From an uncultured Collinsella sp. (GTDB taxonomy: Bacteria > Actinomycetota > Coriobacteriia > Coriobacteriales > Coriobacteriaceae): a stretch of DNA of 18,528 bases. Within the stretch, counting starts at the first letter, position 1; every line of letters starts with the position of its first letter. The notes below the pieces were generated by a model. That model was not told the DNA's origin. It did no database searches and saw only the letters and a program-made list of their open reading frames with translations. Where the stretch lies: NCBI GenBank assembly GCA_902470895.1, contig CABRID010000037.1:1-18528 (forward strand), in the 5' to 3' direction. Below are positions 1-7,123 of the stretch, piece by piece. A program made the position numbers and the translations under genes.

Positions 1-105
1 CATGCGAACCTCCAGTCCGGACCGCTTCACGGTCCAACTTTCTGTCCGCACCCCCGTTTACCAGCTTATTTAGGAACTATTTCACCGCAACTCAGAGGAA
101 GACGG

Positions 106-1107
106 TTAAAGAGCACTCAGGCTCGGGGTCCAGCCGATGGTGGGGGTCGCGCCGTCGAGAGTCTCGTTGATGGTGGCGGCCATGCCGGCGAGTAGGCTGT
201 TCTCGCTTACGGTGAGCGTCTTGTAGCCGCCGGCACGCATGAGTTCGCGGATCACCACGGCGCCAGCCAAGATCACGCCCGCGCGTTTGGGCTGTACACC
301 CGGTAGCGCGGCGATGCCTTCCGCGTCCAACACAGACATGCGCTCGATAGCGGCCGAGACCTGCTCCAGCGACAGCTCGCGTAGGTGAACAAAGCTCGAA
401 TCGTACGGTTCCAGCTCGTGGACCAGAGCCACCAGCGTAGTCACCGTGCCACCCACCGCGACCAGACGCTCGGCGCGCTCAAAGTCGCTGGGCAGGCCTT
501 CAAAATAGGCGGCGAACTGCTCGCCTGCCCACGAGGCAGCGGCAGCAAGCTCGCCGCGTGCGGGCGGCAGCGCCGAGAAAAACCGCTCCGTCACGCGACG
601 GCAACCGATGTCCAGTGAGCGCGTTCCCTCCAGCGCAAAGACCCCGCGCTCAGGCGCATAGACGCCCGTCGCGAGCTCCGTGGAGCCGCCACCCGAATCG
701 GCGACGATGATGCGCTCGCCTGCAAAGTCGTGCGCTACGCCAAAAAACGTCAGGCGCGCCTCAACCTCGCCCGGAATCACCTGCGGTTCGAGCCCCAGAT
801 CGCGCAGGCCGTCCAGCAGCAGGGCAGCATTGGACGCATCGCGTGCGGCGCTCGTGCACGTGGTGCAGATGCACGCGGCCCCAAAGGCACGGGCTTCGTC
901 CACAAACATGCGGCACGCAGCGAGCACGCGCTCAACGGCCGCCTCGCAAAAGCGCCCCGTCGCGTCCACGCCCTCGCCCAAGTCGGTGATCTCGGTATGC
1001 TTGGACGATTCCACGATCGCCCCGGCCTCGACCTGCGCCAGCACCAGTCGCGACGACACCGTTCCCAGGTCGATCGCGGCTACCTTATAGCGTTTGCAAT
1101 TTGTCAT
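106..1107 (-). CDS. ppx: Ppx/GppA-family exopolyphosphatase / (p)ppGpp phosphatase
   Basis: Predicted cytoplasmic phosphatase of 333 aa that removes terminal phosphate from polyphosphate or hydrolyses pppGpp. The family motifs are visible. The first phosphate loop is AIDLGTVSSRLVLA near residues 11-24. A glutamate in IPGEVEARL (Glu114) matches the family's catalytic base. The second phosphate loop is VADSGGGSTEL at 135-145, and the glycine-rich VAVGGTVTTLVAL lies at 217-229. The length fits the single-module actinobacterial form, which lacks the C-terminal HD domain of long Ppx enzymes. The start is supported by a strong GGAGGGGAG Shine-Dalgarno just upstream. It begins 20 nt after the divIC stop, so the two are probably co-transcribed. 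Sequence alone does not separate Ppx from GppA activity. Confidence 0.9.
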   Translation of the reverse strand: MTNCKRYKVAAIDLGTVSSRLVLAQVEAGAIVESSKHTEITDLGEGVDATGRFCEAAVERVLAACRMFVDEARAFGAACICTTCTSAARDASNAALLLDGLRDLGLEPQVIPGEVEARLTFFGVAHDFAGERIIVADSGGGSTELATGVYAPERGVFALEGTRSLDIGCRRVTERFFSALPPARGELAAAASWAGEQFAAYFEGLPSDFERAERLVAVGGTVTTLVALVHELEPYDSSFVHLRELSLEQVSAAIERMSVLDAEGIAALPGVQPKRAGVILAGAVVIRELMRAGGYKTLTVSENSLLAGMAATINETLDGATPTIGWTPSLSAL

Positions 1108-1127
1108 TGCGGGCTCCCCTCCGGGCG

Positions 1128-1889
1128 CTATTTGCCGTTGGACACGACCGTCTGGCCCTCGACGCCGTTAAACCCAAACAGCATGTCGAGCGCTTGGATG
1201 TACCACGGCGCGTCCTTACCGACTTCTTCGATTTCCTTGGCAACTTCGCTGGCCTTCTTGGCGTTCGACGACTTCTGGCTCGACGAGGCATCCGAATCGC
1301 CGTCCAGGCCCTGCACTTCAATCCTCTTCTCGCCGGGCATCACCAAGCCCAGGTCCTCGGATGCCGCATCCTTGATACCCTCCTCCGAGAGCAGCTTGTC
1401 GACGCTTTTTTGCAGCCCATCATTGTATTGCTGGCGAATCTCGACCTGCTTGGTCAAGATATCGCTCGAACGCTTTGCCACGTACAGGTCGCGCACGGGG
1501 AAATACAGGCTCACGAGCACCAGGGCAACGACGATGCCGATGAATAGCCCTCGCTGAGGACCGTGGGTAAAGTCGTAGATCGCCTTGACCACCGCGTTGT
1601 CGTTGGCGTAGTGCATAAAGTCCGAGCCCGAAAAACGGTTCGAGGGCCTGCTCGACCTATCGTGCGTTTGAGCCGACGAGCGCTGAGCATGCGACGAACG
1701 TGCCGGGCGCACTGGTCCATCTGTCGAAGTATTCACTTGAGCATTGGGGCGCGAGGTACTTGTCGGGCGCTGCATGGAGCGGTCGGCGCCGGCGTAGGCG
1801 GACCCACCGAGCTGCACCGTGCGCGCACGGCGAGGCGACGGCTCACGCGAACCGGCGGAATAGTACCTGTTGTCGTAAATCTGATCCAT
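1128..1889 (-). CDS. divIC: DivIC/FtsB-like septum formation initiator with long disordered N-terminus
   Basis: Predicted single-pass membrane cell-division protein of 253 aa. Residues 1-105 are polar and rich in Ser, Arg, Pro and Gln, and look disordered and cytoplasmic. Residues 114-131 form one hydrophobic segment (GLFIGIVVALVLVSLYF). A short coiled coil follows at about 138-168, and then the family-like tail GIKDAASEDLGLVMPGE at 171-187. A further acidic, Ser/Lys-rich tail runs to the end. The reading frame is open for 42 more codons upstream. I chose the ATG at 1889 because AAGG precedes it and the upstream part crosses the promoter region and ends beside the eno terminator. The eno - divIC - ppx order is common in actinobacteria. 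By family knowledge it would act with FtsL/DivIB-type partners at the septum. Confidence 0.8.
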   Translation of the reverse strand: MDQIYDNRYYSAGSREPSPRRARTVQLGGSAYAGADRSMQRPTSTSRPNAQVNTSTDGPVRPARSSHAQRSSAQTHDRSSRPSNRFSGSDFMHYANDNAVVKAIYDFTHGPQRGLFIGIVVALVLVSLYFPVRDLYVAKRSSDILTKQVEIRQQYNDGLQKSVDKLLSEEGIKDAASEDLGLVMPGEKRIEVQGLDGDSDASSSQKSSNAKKASEVAKEIEEVGKDAPWYIQALDMLFGFNGVEGQTVVSNGK

Positions 1890-1932
1890 GTGCGCCTTGT
1901 GCGGTTGAGGTTTGTTTGCGCTAAGTATTCTA

Positions 1933-1941
1933 GTTATAGCA
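1933..1941 (-). promoter_or_regulatory. possible extended -10 promoter of divIC-ppx
   Basis: Read on the minus strand this is TGCTATAAC, an extended -10-like element about 45 nt upstream of the divIC start and downstream of the eno terminator. There is no good -35 at the expected distance. The call rests on position and the TGn extension only. Confidence 0.35.
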
Positions 1942-1980
1942 CGAGCGCCCGCACCGCCTTCGCCAGCCTTTGCTCGACAT

Positions 1981-2012
1981 AAAAAAGGCGCTGAGCCGTA
2001 TGGCCCAGCGCC
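1981..2012 (-). terminator. rho-independent terminator of eno
   Basis: Minus-strand RNA forms an 11-bp stem (GGCGCTGGGCC paired with GGCTCAGCGCC, one G-U pair) around an ATAC loop, followed directly by six U. It lies about 70 nt past the eno stop and should separate eno from divIC-ppx. Confidence 0.9.
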
Positions 2013-2084
2013 CATAGCGCTTTGCGGTATCCTGCCAAGGCGAGGCGGAACCGAGTCAGCCTCCCCCTCGCCAAATTCGCCCGT

Positions 2085-3374
2085 TTAGCGAATGTTGTAG
2101 AACGCGGCCTTGCCGGCGTAGCGCGCGCTGCCCTCGAGCTCGTCCTCGATGCGGATGAGCTGGTTGTACTTGGCGATGCGGTCGCTGCGGCACGGGGCGC
2201 CCGACTTGATCTGGCCGGCGTTGACGCCCACGACCAGGTCGGCGATCGTGGAGTCCTCGGTCTCGCCGGAACGGTGGCTCACGATGCAAGCGTAGCCGGC
2301 CTCCTTGGCGGTCTCGATGGCCTCGAGTGACTCGGTGAGCGTGCCGATCTGGTTGACCTTGACCAGGATCGCGTTGGCGGCACCCAGCTCGATGCCCTTC
2401 TTGAGGCGCTCGGTGTTGGTGACGAACAGGTCGTCGCCCACCAGCTGCACCTTGTTGCCAATGCGGCGGGTAAGCTCGACCCAGCCGTCCCAGTCTTCCT
2501 CGGCCATGCCGTCCTCGATAGAAATGATGGGATAGGTGTCGACGAGCTTCTCCCAGTAATCAACCATCTGGGCACTCGTGTACTCCACGCCCTCGCCCTT
2601 GAGCTCATACATGCCGGTCTCGGCGTTGTAGAACTCGGTCGAGGCCGGGTCCATGGCGTACATGAAGTCGACGCCGGGCTTAAAGCCGGCCTTCTCCACG
2701 GCCTTGGTGATGTACTCGAACGGCTCGGCATTGGTCTTAAGGTTGGGGGCAAAGCCGCCCTCGTCGCCCACGCCGCCGCCCAGGCCGGCCTCGTGCAGCA
2801 CGCCCTTGAGGGTGTGGTAGACCTCGGCGCACCAACGCAGGCCCTCGGCAAAGCTCGGGGCGCCCACCGGCATGATCATGAACTCCTGGAAGTCGACGTT
2901 GTTGTCGGCATGCACGCCGCCGTTGAGGATGTTCATCATGGGCGTGGGCAGCAGATGAGCGTTGACGCCGCCCAGGTACTGGTACAGCGACAGGCCCGCC
3001 GACTCGGCAGCGGCGCGGGCGACGGCCAGCGACACGCCCAGGATGGCGTTGGCACCGAGCTTGGTCTTGTTGGGGGTACCGTCCGCGGCAATCAGCGCGG
3101 CATCGACGGCGCGCTGGTCGAAGGCGTCGAGACCCACGACGGCGTTAGCGCACTCGTTGTTGACGTGCTCGACCGCCTGCGAAACGCCCTTGCCCAGGTA
3201 GCGGCCCTTGTCGCCATCGCGCAGTTCGCATGCCTCAAAGGCACCGGTCGAAGCACCCGAAGGCACCATTGCGCGGCCAAAGCTGCCGTCCTCGAGCACG
3301 ACCTCGACCTCGACGGTAGGATTGCCGCGGCTGTCGAGCACCTCGCGACCGTAGACGTCCAAAATATCGCTCAT
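2085..3374 (-). CDS. eno: Enolase (phosphopyruvate hydratase)
   Basis: Glycolytic enzyme of 429 aa that interconverts 2-phosphoglycerate and phosphoenolpyruvate in the cytoplasm. All hallmarks are present: the SGASTGAFEA loop at 39-48, the catalytic acid Glu205 in GDEGGFAPN, Mg ligands Asp242, Glu287 and Asp314, catalytic Lys339 in the signature ILVKVNQIGTLTES, the HRSGETED loop at 367-374, and Lys390. The length is standard. The ATG at 3374 has a GAGGGAG ribosome site at good spacing. Codon use is strongly biased and regular, as expected of a highly expressed gene. The gene appears monocistronic, with a mazG terminator upstream and its own terminator downstream. Confidence 0.98.
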   Translation of the reverse strand: MSDILDVYGREVLDSRGNPTVEVEVVLEDGSFGRAMVPSGASTGAFEACELRDGDKGRYLGKGVSQAVEHVNNECANAVVGLDAFDQRAVDAALIAADGTPNKTKLGANAILGVSLAVARAAAESAGLSLYQYLGGVNAHLLPTPMMNILNGGVHADNNVDFQEFMIMPVGAPSFAEGLRWCAEVYHTLKGVLHEAGLGGGVGDEGGFAPNLKTNAEPFEYITKAVEKAGFKPGVDFMYAMDPASTEFYNAETGMYELKGEGVEYTSAQMVDYWEKLVDTYPIISIEDGMAEEDWDGWVELTRRIGNKVQLVGDDLFVTNTERLKKGIELGAANAILVKVNQIGTLTESLEAIETAKEAGYACIVSHRSGETEDSTIADLVVGVNAGQIKSGAPCRSDRIAKYNQLIRIEDELEGSARYAGKAAFYNIR

Positions 3375-3425
3375 GTTGTCTCCCTCTCACTTGGAAACGT
3401 AATGGATGCAAGCGACCGGCTGACC

Positions 3426-3442
3426 GCGCACCGTCGGTGCGC
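3426..3442. repeat. short GC-rich palindrome in the eno 5' leader
   Basis: GCGCACC and GGTGCGC pair around a 3-nt centre; one further base pair is possible, leaving a 1-nt loop. It lies about 50 nt upstream of the eno start, inside the likely 5' UTR. It could be an mRNA-stabilising hairpin or an operator; nothing in the sequence decides between them. Confidence 0.55.
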
Positions 3443-3447
3443 CTCCG

Positions 3448-3492
3448 TAAGTTAGCCATGTCGCACTTTTTGCATTATGCCCTAAGTTAGCC
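3448..3492. repeat. pair of 10-bp direct repeats in the eno promoter region
   Basis: TAAGTTAGCC occurs at 3448-3457 and again at 3483-3492, 35 bp apart. The distal copy lies in the spacer just upstream of the candidate -10, and the proximal copy lies just after the predicted transcription start. That placement is operator-like, but the regulator is unknown. Confidence 0.5.
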
Positions 3493-3502
3493 GAGGGATA
3501 CA
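3474..3502 (-). promoter_or_regulatory. candidate eno promoter
   Basis: On the minus strand CATAAT (3474-3479) is a good -10 match, giving a leader of about 90 nt. The hexamer 17 bp upstream, TGTATC (3497-3502), is a poor -35. Confidence 0.35.
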
Positions 3503-3510
3503 CTTGATTT

Positions 3511-3559
3511 TCGAAAAATTTAGCGGGAACGATGAGGCGTGTCAGCCCGTCGTTCCCGC
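3511..3559 (-). terminator. terminator after mazG
   Basis: Minus-strand RNA has a perfect 10-bp stem (GCGGGAACGA with TCGTTCCCGC, arms 3550-3559 and 3523-3532) with further partial pairing inside the 17-nt loop. It is followed by UAAAUUUUUC. It starts 4 nt after the mazG stop and ends the larC - yfcE - mazG unit before the eno promoter. Confidence 0.75.
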
Positions 3560-3563
3560 AGTC

Positions 3564-4424
3564 TTACTCCTCCGCCTTTGCGGCATCCCACAGGTCGTTG
3601 AGGCCGTGGGTCGAAAGCTCGGCAAGATCCACGTGGGCATCGGCCGCCATCTGCTCCATCGCGGCCCAGCGGCGGCGGAACTTTGCCGTGCTGGCACGAA
3701 GGGCGCTCTCGGCGTCAATGCCCTCCTTGCGCGCGACGTTGACCAAGGCAAAGAGCAGGTCGCCAAACTCCATTTCGCGCTCGGGTGAGCCAGGGGCCTC
3801 GGCCTCAAACTCGGCACGCTCCTCGGCGACCTCGTCCCACACATCCTGGACCGTCTCCCACTCAAAGCCCACGGCAGCTGCCTTGCGCGAGACCTTCTGA
3901 GCCTGCATCAGCGCCGGCAGATGCGTGGGCACGCCGTCGAGCAGGCCCTCGGGCGTGGCCTCACCCGCCGCCACGGCCTTGTCCTTGGCGGCTTTCTCGG
4001 CAAGCTTGACCTCGTCCCAAATCTTGAGCACCTCGTCGGAGCTGTCGGCATCCGCATCGCCAAACACGTGCGGGTGGCGACGAATGAGCTTGGCGTCGAT
4101 ATCGCGCGCCACGTCGGCCAGTGTAAACTCGCCGGCGTCGGCCGCAATCTGCGCATGCAGCACTACCTGCATGAGCACGTCGCCCAGCTCCTCGCGTAGG
4201 TGAACCGCGTCGTCCGCCTCGATGCAGTCGAGCGCCTCGTAGGCCTCCTCGATCATGTTCTTGCCAATGCTGCGGTGCGTCTGCTCACGGTCCCACGGGC
4301 AGCCATCGGGCTGACGCAGACGCCAGATGGTCTGCACCAGATGCTGCAGCTCGGTCGACGCGTCTACCAGCGTGGACAGATCGCGCGAACCCTCGGCATT
4401 TTGCTGAGCCATGTGCTGCGCCAT
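3564..4424 (-). CDS. mazG: MazG-family nucleoside triphosphate pyrophosphohydrolase
   Basis: Cytoplasmic NTP pyrophosphohydrolase of 286 aa, by family a house-cleaning enzyme that hydrolyses NTPs or aberrant dNTPs to the monophosphate. Two MazG modules are visible. The N-terminal one (about 22-130) carries GCPWDREQTH and the metal-binding EExxE (Glu59, Glu60, Glu63) plus EELGDVLMQVV at 78-88. The C-terminal one (about 180-255) carries DEVAEERAEFE and EFGDLLFALVNVAR. I chose the ATG at 4424, 2 nt after the yfcE stop, because GGAGGAGGAG sits just upstream inside the end of yfcE. A longer in-frame extension overlaps yfcE and looks non-family. An ATG four codons in is a weaker alternative. It is very likely translationally coupled to yfcE. 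Confidence 0.95.
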   Translation of the reverse strand: MAQHMAQQNAEGSRDLSTLVDASTELQHLVQTIWRLRQPDGCPWDREQTHRSIGKNMIEEAYEALDCIEADDAVHLREELGDVLMQVVLHAQIAADAGEFTLADVARDIDAKLIRRHPHVFGDADADSSDEVLKIWDEVKLAEKAAKDKAVAAGEATPEGLLDGVPTHLPALMQAQKVSRKAAAVGFEWETVQDVWDEVAEERAEFEAEAPGSPEREMEFGDLLFALVNVARKEGIDAESALRASTAKFRRRWAAMEQMAADAHVDLAELSTHGLNDLWDAAKAEE

Positions 4425-4426
4425 GG

Positions 4427-4975
4427 CTACTCCTCCTCCATGACCACGTGGCGGAACGTGCCGCCCTCGTAGATGCCGTAGCTGTGCGTACCGTCCTTGG
4501 GAATGCTCACACTGCCGGGGTTGAAAAGCCACAGGCCCGGGTGCGCGGCGCTCTCCTCGTTGATCTTGATGTGCGTATGGCCGTAGACGAGCGCGGAGCC
4601 CTCGGGCAGTGCGGGCGTGTGGTCGACGCTGTTGTGCATGCCGGCGCCAAAGACGTGGCCGTGCGTCAGGAACAGCTCGCGGCCGGTCTCGTCGAACAGC
4701 GTGGCGTAGTCGGCCATGACAGGGAAGTCGAGCACCATCTGGTCGACCTCGGCGTCGCAGTTGCCGCGCACCGCGATGATGCGGTCAGCCAGGGCGTTGA
4801 GCAGCGGGGTTACGCGCTTGGGGGCGTAATCGCGCGGCAGGTCGTTGCGCGGACCGTGGTAGAGCAGGTCGCCCAGCAGGACGATGCGGTCGGGCTGCTC
4901 GGACTCGATGGCGGCGACCAGGCGCTCGGTCCAATATGCCGAGCCATGGATGTCGGAGGCGATGAGGTATTTCAT
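4427..4975 (-). CDS. yfcE: YfcE-type metallophosphoesterase (phosphodiesterase)
   Basis: Small calcineurin-like phosphoesterase of 182 aa. The metal and catalytic motifs occur in order: SDIHG at 7-11 (Asp8, His10), GDLLYHGPRN at 35-44 (Asp36), GNCDAEVDQ at 71-79 (Asn72), THGH at 104-107, GHTH at 132-135 and FNPGS at 151-155. The YHGPRN and GNCDAEVDQ variants are typical of the E. coli YfcE subgroup, which hydrolyses artificial phosphodiesters; its physiological substrate is not settled. The ATG is preceded by AAAGGAT. It lies about 60 nt after the larC-domain gene and 2 nt before mazG, so it is the middle gene of a likely three-gene operon. Confidence 0.92.
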   Translation of the reverse strand: MKYLIASDIHGSAYWTERLVAAIESEQPDRIVLLGDLLYHGPRNDLPRDYAPKRVTPLLNALADRIIAVRGNCDAEVDQMVLDFPVMADYATLFDETGRELFLTHGHVFGAGMHNSVDHTPALPEGSALVYGHTHIKINEESAAHPGLWLFNPGSVSIPKDGTHSYGIYEGGTFRHVVMEEE

Positions 4976-5035
4976 GGGGAGATCCTTTCGAATGGGGTTG
5001 ATATGGCTGGGCGCAGGATGTCGCCACCGGCCGCG

Positions 5036-5521
5036 TTACTCAAATCGCAGTGCCGCGGCTTGTGCCGCCTGCATCACGCGCTGGAGCGGCACATTGTGCT
5101 CGCGGGCGAGACGGGCGCAGTCCTCGTACTCGGGCGCTGCACGCTCGCTGCCGTCGGGCAGGGTTGCCACTTTAACGGATACCTCGCCCCACGGCGTCGT
5201 CACCTGCTCAAAGCGGCGTGGCAGGCAAACGCGCTCCATAACCTGGCGGCGGATGCCATTGGTCGTGGTTTCCAAAAAGATAATCGTCTGTAGGCGTTCG
5301 ATATCCTCATGCGAGCAAATCACCTGCAGCTGCCAGCCGGGACGGCCTTTCTTGCAATAGACGGGCAGCCAGTGCACCTCGCGCGCACCGGCCTCGCGCA
5401 GGCGGTCGGCGGCGTAGGCGAGCACCTCGGGCGACGCATCGTCGATGTCGCATTCCAGCTTGACGATGGTCTCGGGCGCATCGGTCTCGCGGGACAGCGG
5501 AGATGTGCTATCGCATGGCAT
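5036..5521 (-). CDS. larC: Stand-alone LarC C-terminal domain protein (DUF111-like)
   Basis: Protein of 161 aa that matches only the C-terminal part of LarC, the CTP-dependent nickel-insertion enzyme that completes the nickel-pincer cofactor of lactate racemase-type enzymes. The recognisable blocks are LECDIDD at 22-28, VYCKKGRPGWQLQV at 54-67, ETTTNGIRR at 84-92, and PEYEDCARLAREHNVPL at 130-146. Full LarC is about 400 aa; the N-terminal half is absent, and no fragment of it precedes this gene. I chose the ATG at 5521 because AAAGGAG lies 9 nt upstream. Upstream in-frame starts at 5560 and 5629 lack a ribosome site, and the latter lies inside an inverted repeat. It probably leads the larC - yfcE - mazG operon. 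Its function without the N-terminal half is unknown; nucleotide binding is inferred from the family. Confidence 0.8.
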   Translation of the reverse strand: MPCDSTSPLSRETDAPETIVKLECDIDDASPEVLAYAADRLREAGAREVHWLPVYCKKGRPGWQLQVICSHEDIERLQTIIFLETTTNGIRRQVMERVCLPRRFEQVTTPWGEVSVKVATLPDGSERAAPEYEDCARLAREHNVPLQRVMQAAQAAALRFE

Positions 5522-5627
5522 ACGGTCCGGCTCCTTTCCGCGCGGGCTCGTTTTGTTCATCCAAACGCTAGCACATCGGACGTGGCACAAGCGTGACTTT
5601 CGTCCGTCGCCGCCCTCGCCCCCATCC

Positions 5628-5692
5628 AAACGTGTACGTCAGCCTCCAAACATGTCATTATTTGTCGGTTTTGGAGGCTGACGTACACGTTT
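5628..5692. repeat. perfect 23-bp inverted repeat in a divergent promoter region
   Basis: The arms at 5628-5650 and 5670-5692 are exact reverse complements, from AAACGTGTAC outward to CTCCAAA at the loop side, around a 19-nt AT-richer loop. No run of T follows that would make a convincing terminator, and the flanking genes diverge, so a 3'-end role is unlikely. Between 5522 and 5820 (299 nt without a gene) this is the only strong structure. The rest holds the larC and hisK upstream regions. It could be a dispersed palindromic repeat unit, a cruciform-type operator, or a small hairpin RNA. Confidence 0.85.
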
Positions 5693-5782
5693 TGAGAGCA
5701 AGCGAGGCCGCACCACGCGCCGCGCAACCTTTCCAATCGATTTCGATCCCCGGCGTGCCCGGCGTGTTGAGAGCTGCGCCAT

Positions 5783-5788
5783 TACAAT
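5783..5788 (+). promoter_or_regulatory. possible -10 element for hisK
   Basis: TACAAT lies 32 nt upstream of the hisK start and is a good -10 match. No convincing -35 is seen at 16-18 bp, so this is tentative. Confidence 0.3.
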
Positions 5789-5820
5789 GAAGCGGATTCG
5801 CTTGACGCAAAGGAGCCGCT

Positions 5821-6732
5821 ATGCCCATGTGCCCGCTGGTCGATTGCCATACCCACACCTCGTTTTCGGACGGACATGCCTCGTTTGAGGACAACGTCCG
5901 TGCCGCTGCTGCGGCCGGCTGCCGCGTCATGGTCTCGACCGACCATCTCACCCTGCCCGCCAGCATGGATGCTAACTGCGAGGTGCAGGTTACTGAGGGC
6001 GACCTCCCGGCGCATCGTCTGGCTTTTGAGGACGCTCGCAATCTTGCCGCTCAGATTGCGCCAGAACTCACCTTTATCTACGGTTTCGAATGCGATTGGT
6101 ACGAGGGCTGCGAGCCTTTGGTTGAGCGCTGGTCCCAGGGCGCCGTCGTGCGCCTGGGCAGTGTGCACTGGATTGGCAACCCAGGCGATATCATGGCCGG
6201 TGCCGCGGGTACGGCGGGAACGGAGGACGTCGCTCGTCCCGATACGCCCGATTCGCGCTGCGGCTGGATCGACGATGACACCAACTTGCACGTTTGGGAA
6301 AACCTGGGGGTACGCGGCGTGTGGGAGCGCTATGTCGATGACTGGTGCCGCGCCTGCGAGAGCCCGCTCAACTTTGATGTGATGGCTCACCCCGACCTGG
6401 TCATGCGCTTTTCGAAGGAAGGCTTTGCGCCCGATTTTGACCCCGCACCGTTTTGGCAGCAGATGGCAGAGTGCGCGCACGATACGGGCCGCCGCGTTGA
6501 GGTCTCGACGGCCGCGCCGCGCAAGGGCTTGGGCGACTACTACCCCGCAACCGGTCTTTTGCGCTGCTTTGCCCATGCCGAAGTGCCGATCACCTTTGGC
6601 TCGGACGCGCACCGCGCCTGCGATATCTGCTGGAACATCCGCGAGGCCCAGGCGCACGCCTACGACTGCGGTTATCGAACCTTCGACATCCCCCACGCCA
6701 CCGGCGAATGGGAATCCACGCCCCTCGCCTAA
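5821..6732 (+). CDS. hisK: PHP-family histidinol phosphatase
   Basis: Metal-dependent phosphatase of 303 aa predicted to hydrolyse histidinol phosphate to histidinol. The PHP metal-site motifs are all present: DCHTHTSFSDG at 8-18, STDH at 39-42, GFECDW at 88-93, GSVHWIG at 113-119, MAHPD at 188-192, EVSTA at 227-231 and FGSDAH at 259-264. The arrangement fits the HisJ/HisK histidinol-phosphatase subfamily. AAAGGAG precedes the ATG; a second ATG two codons in is possible. It is the only plus-strand gene and converges on hisE with a 27-nt gap. The his operon has a dehydratase-only HisB and no HisN, so this gene plausibly supplies the missing step. Its substrate is inferred from family and context. 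Confidence 0.85.
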   Translation: MPMCPLVDCHTHTSFSDGHASFEDNVRAAAAAGCRVMVSTDHLTLPASMDANCEVQVTEGDLPAHRLAFEDARNLAAQIAPELTFIYGFECDWYEGCEPLVERWSQGAVVRLGSVHWIGNPGDIMAGAAGTAGTEDVARPDTPDSRCGWIDDDTNLHVWENLGVRGVWERYVDDWCRACESPLNFDVMAHPDLVMRFSKEGFAPDFDPAPFWQQMAECAHDTGRRVEVSTAAPRKGLGDYYPATGLLRCFAHAEVPITFGSDAHRACDICWNIREAQAHAYDCGYRTFDIPHATGEWESTPLA

Positions 6733-6759
6733 CTGGTCGTTTAAGAACGTCCCCAATGA

Positions 6760-7077
6760 CTAGTGGCGGCGGGCGTTGAGTTCGCCGGCAAGCTCGTCGA
6801 GGGTGATACCGTAGCGCTCGAGCGTCACGAGCAGGTGGTAGACCAGGTCGCCGGCCTCGTAGCGGATGTGATCGTGATCGTTATCCTTGCAGGCCATGAT
6901 CACCTCGCTCGACTCCTCGGCAAGCTTCTTGAGCAGCTCATCCTCGACGTCGGTCAGCAGACGCGCGGTATAGCTCTCCTGCGGCGATGCATCACGACGA
7001 CCGTGAATCACCTCGGCCAGACCTGTCAGCGTCTCACCGATATTTCCATCCTGAACGTTTGCGGTGCGCACACCCAT
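6760..7077 (-). CDS. hisE: Phosphoribosyl-ATP pyrophosphatase
   Basis: Second step of histidine synthesis, converting phosphoribosyl-ATP to phosphoribosyl-AMP. At 105 aa it is a typical free-standing HisE of the all-alpha NTP pyrophosphatase fold. The metal-binding helices are visible as KLAEESSEVIMACK at 51-64 and YEAGDLVYHLLVTL at 73-86. The ATG at 7077 has AAAGGAT upstream. It is the last gene of the his operon, 46 nt after hisI. No clear terminator lies in the 27 nt before the convergent hisK; the only structure there is a 7-bp stem with one T-T mismatch (6735-6752). Confidence 0.96.
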   Translation of the reverse strand: MGVRTANVQDGNIGETLTGLAEVIHGRRDASPQESYTARLLTDVEDELLKKLAEESSEVIMACKDNDHDHIRYEAGDLVYHLLVTLERYGITLDELAGELNARRH

Positions 7078-7123
7078 AGTTCAATCCTTTCTGGTTGGCC
7101 AAGCGCCTAGTCGAGCGCCCGTC

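Noticed and set aside
19..35. GGACCG-CTTCA-CGGTCC hairpin beyond the ppx stop as a terminator
   Set aside because: The 6-bp stem is real, but no U-tract follows on the minus strand, and only a weak ACTTTC follows on the plus strand.
4425..4532. N-terminal extension of MazG overlapping the end of yfcE
   Set aside because: The 36 extra residues are unlike the family. The ATG at 4424 has an excellent ribosome site and a 2-nt gap to yfcE.
6733..6759. Bidirectional terminator between hisK and hisE
   Set aside because: Only a 7-bp stem with a T-T mismatch is present, with no T-run on either side.
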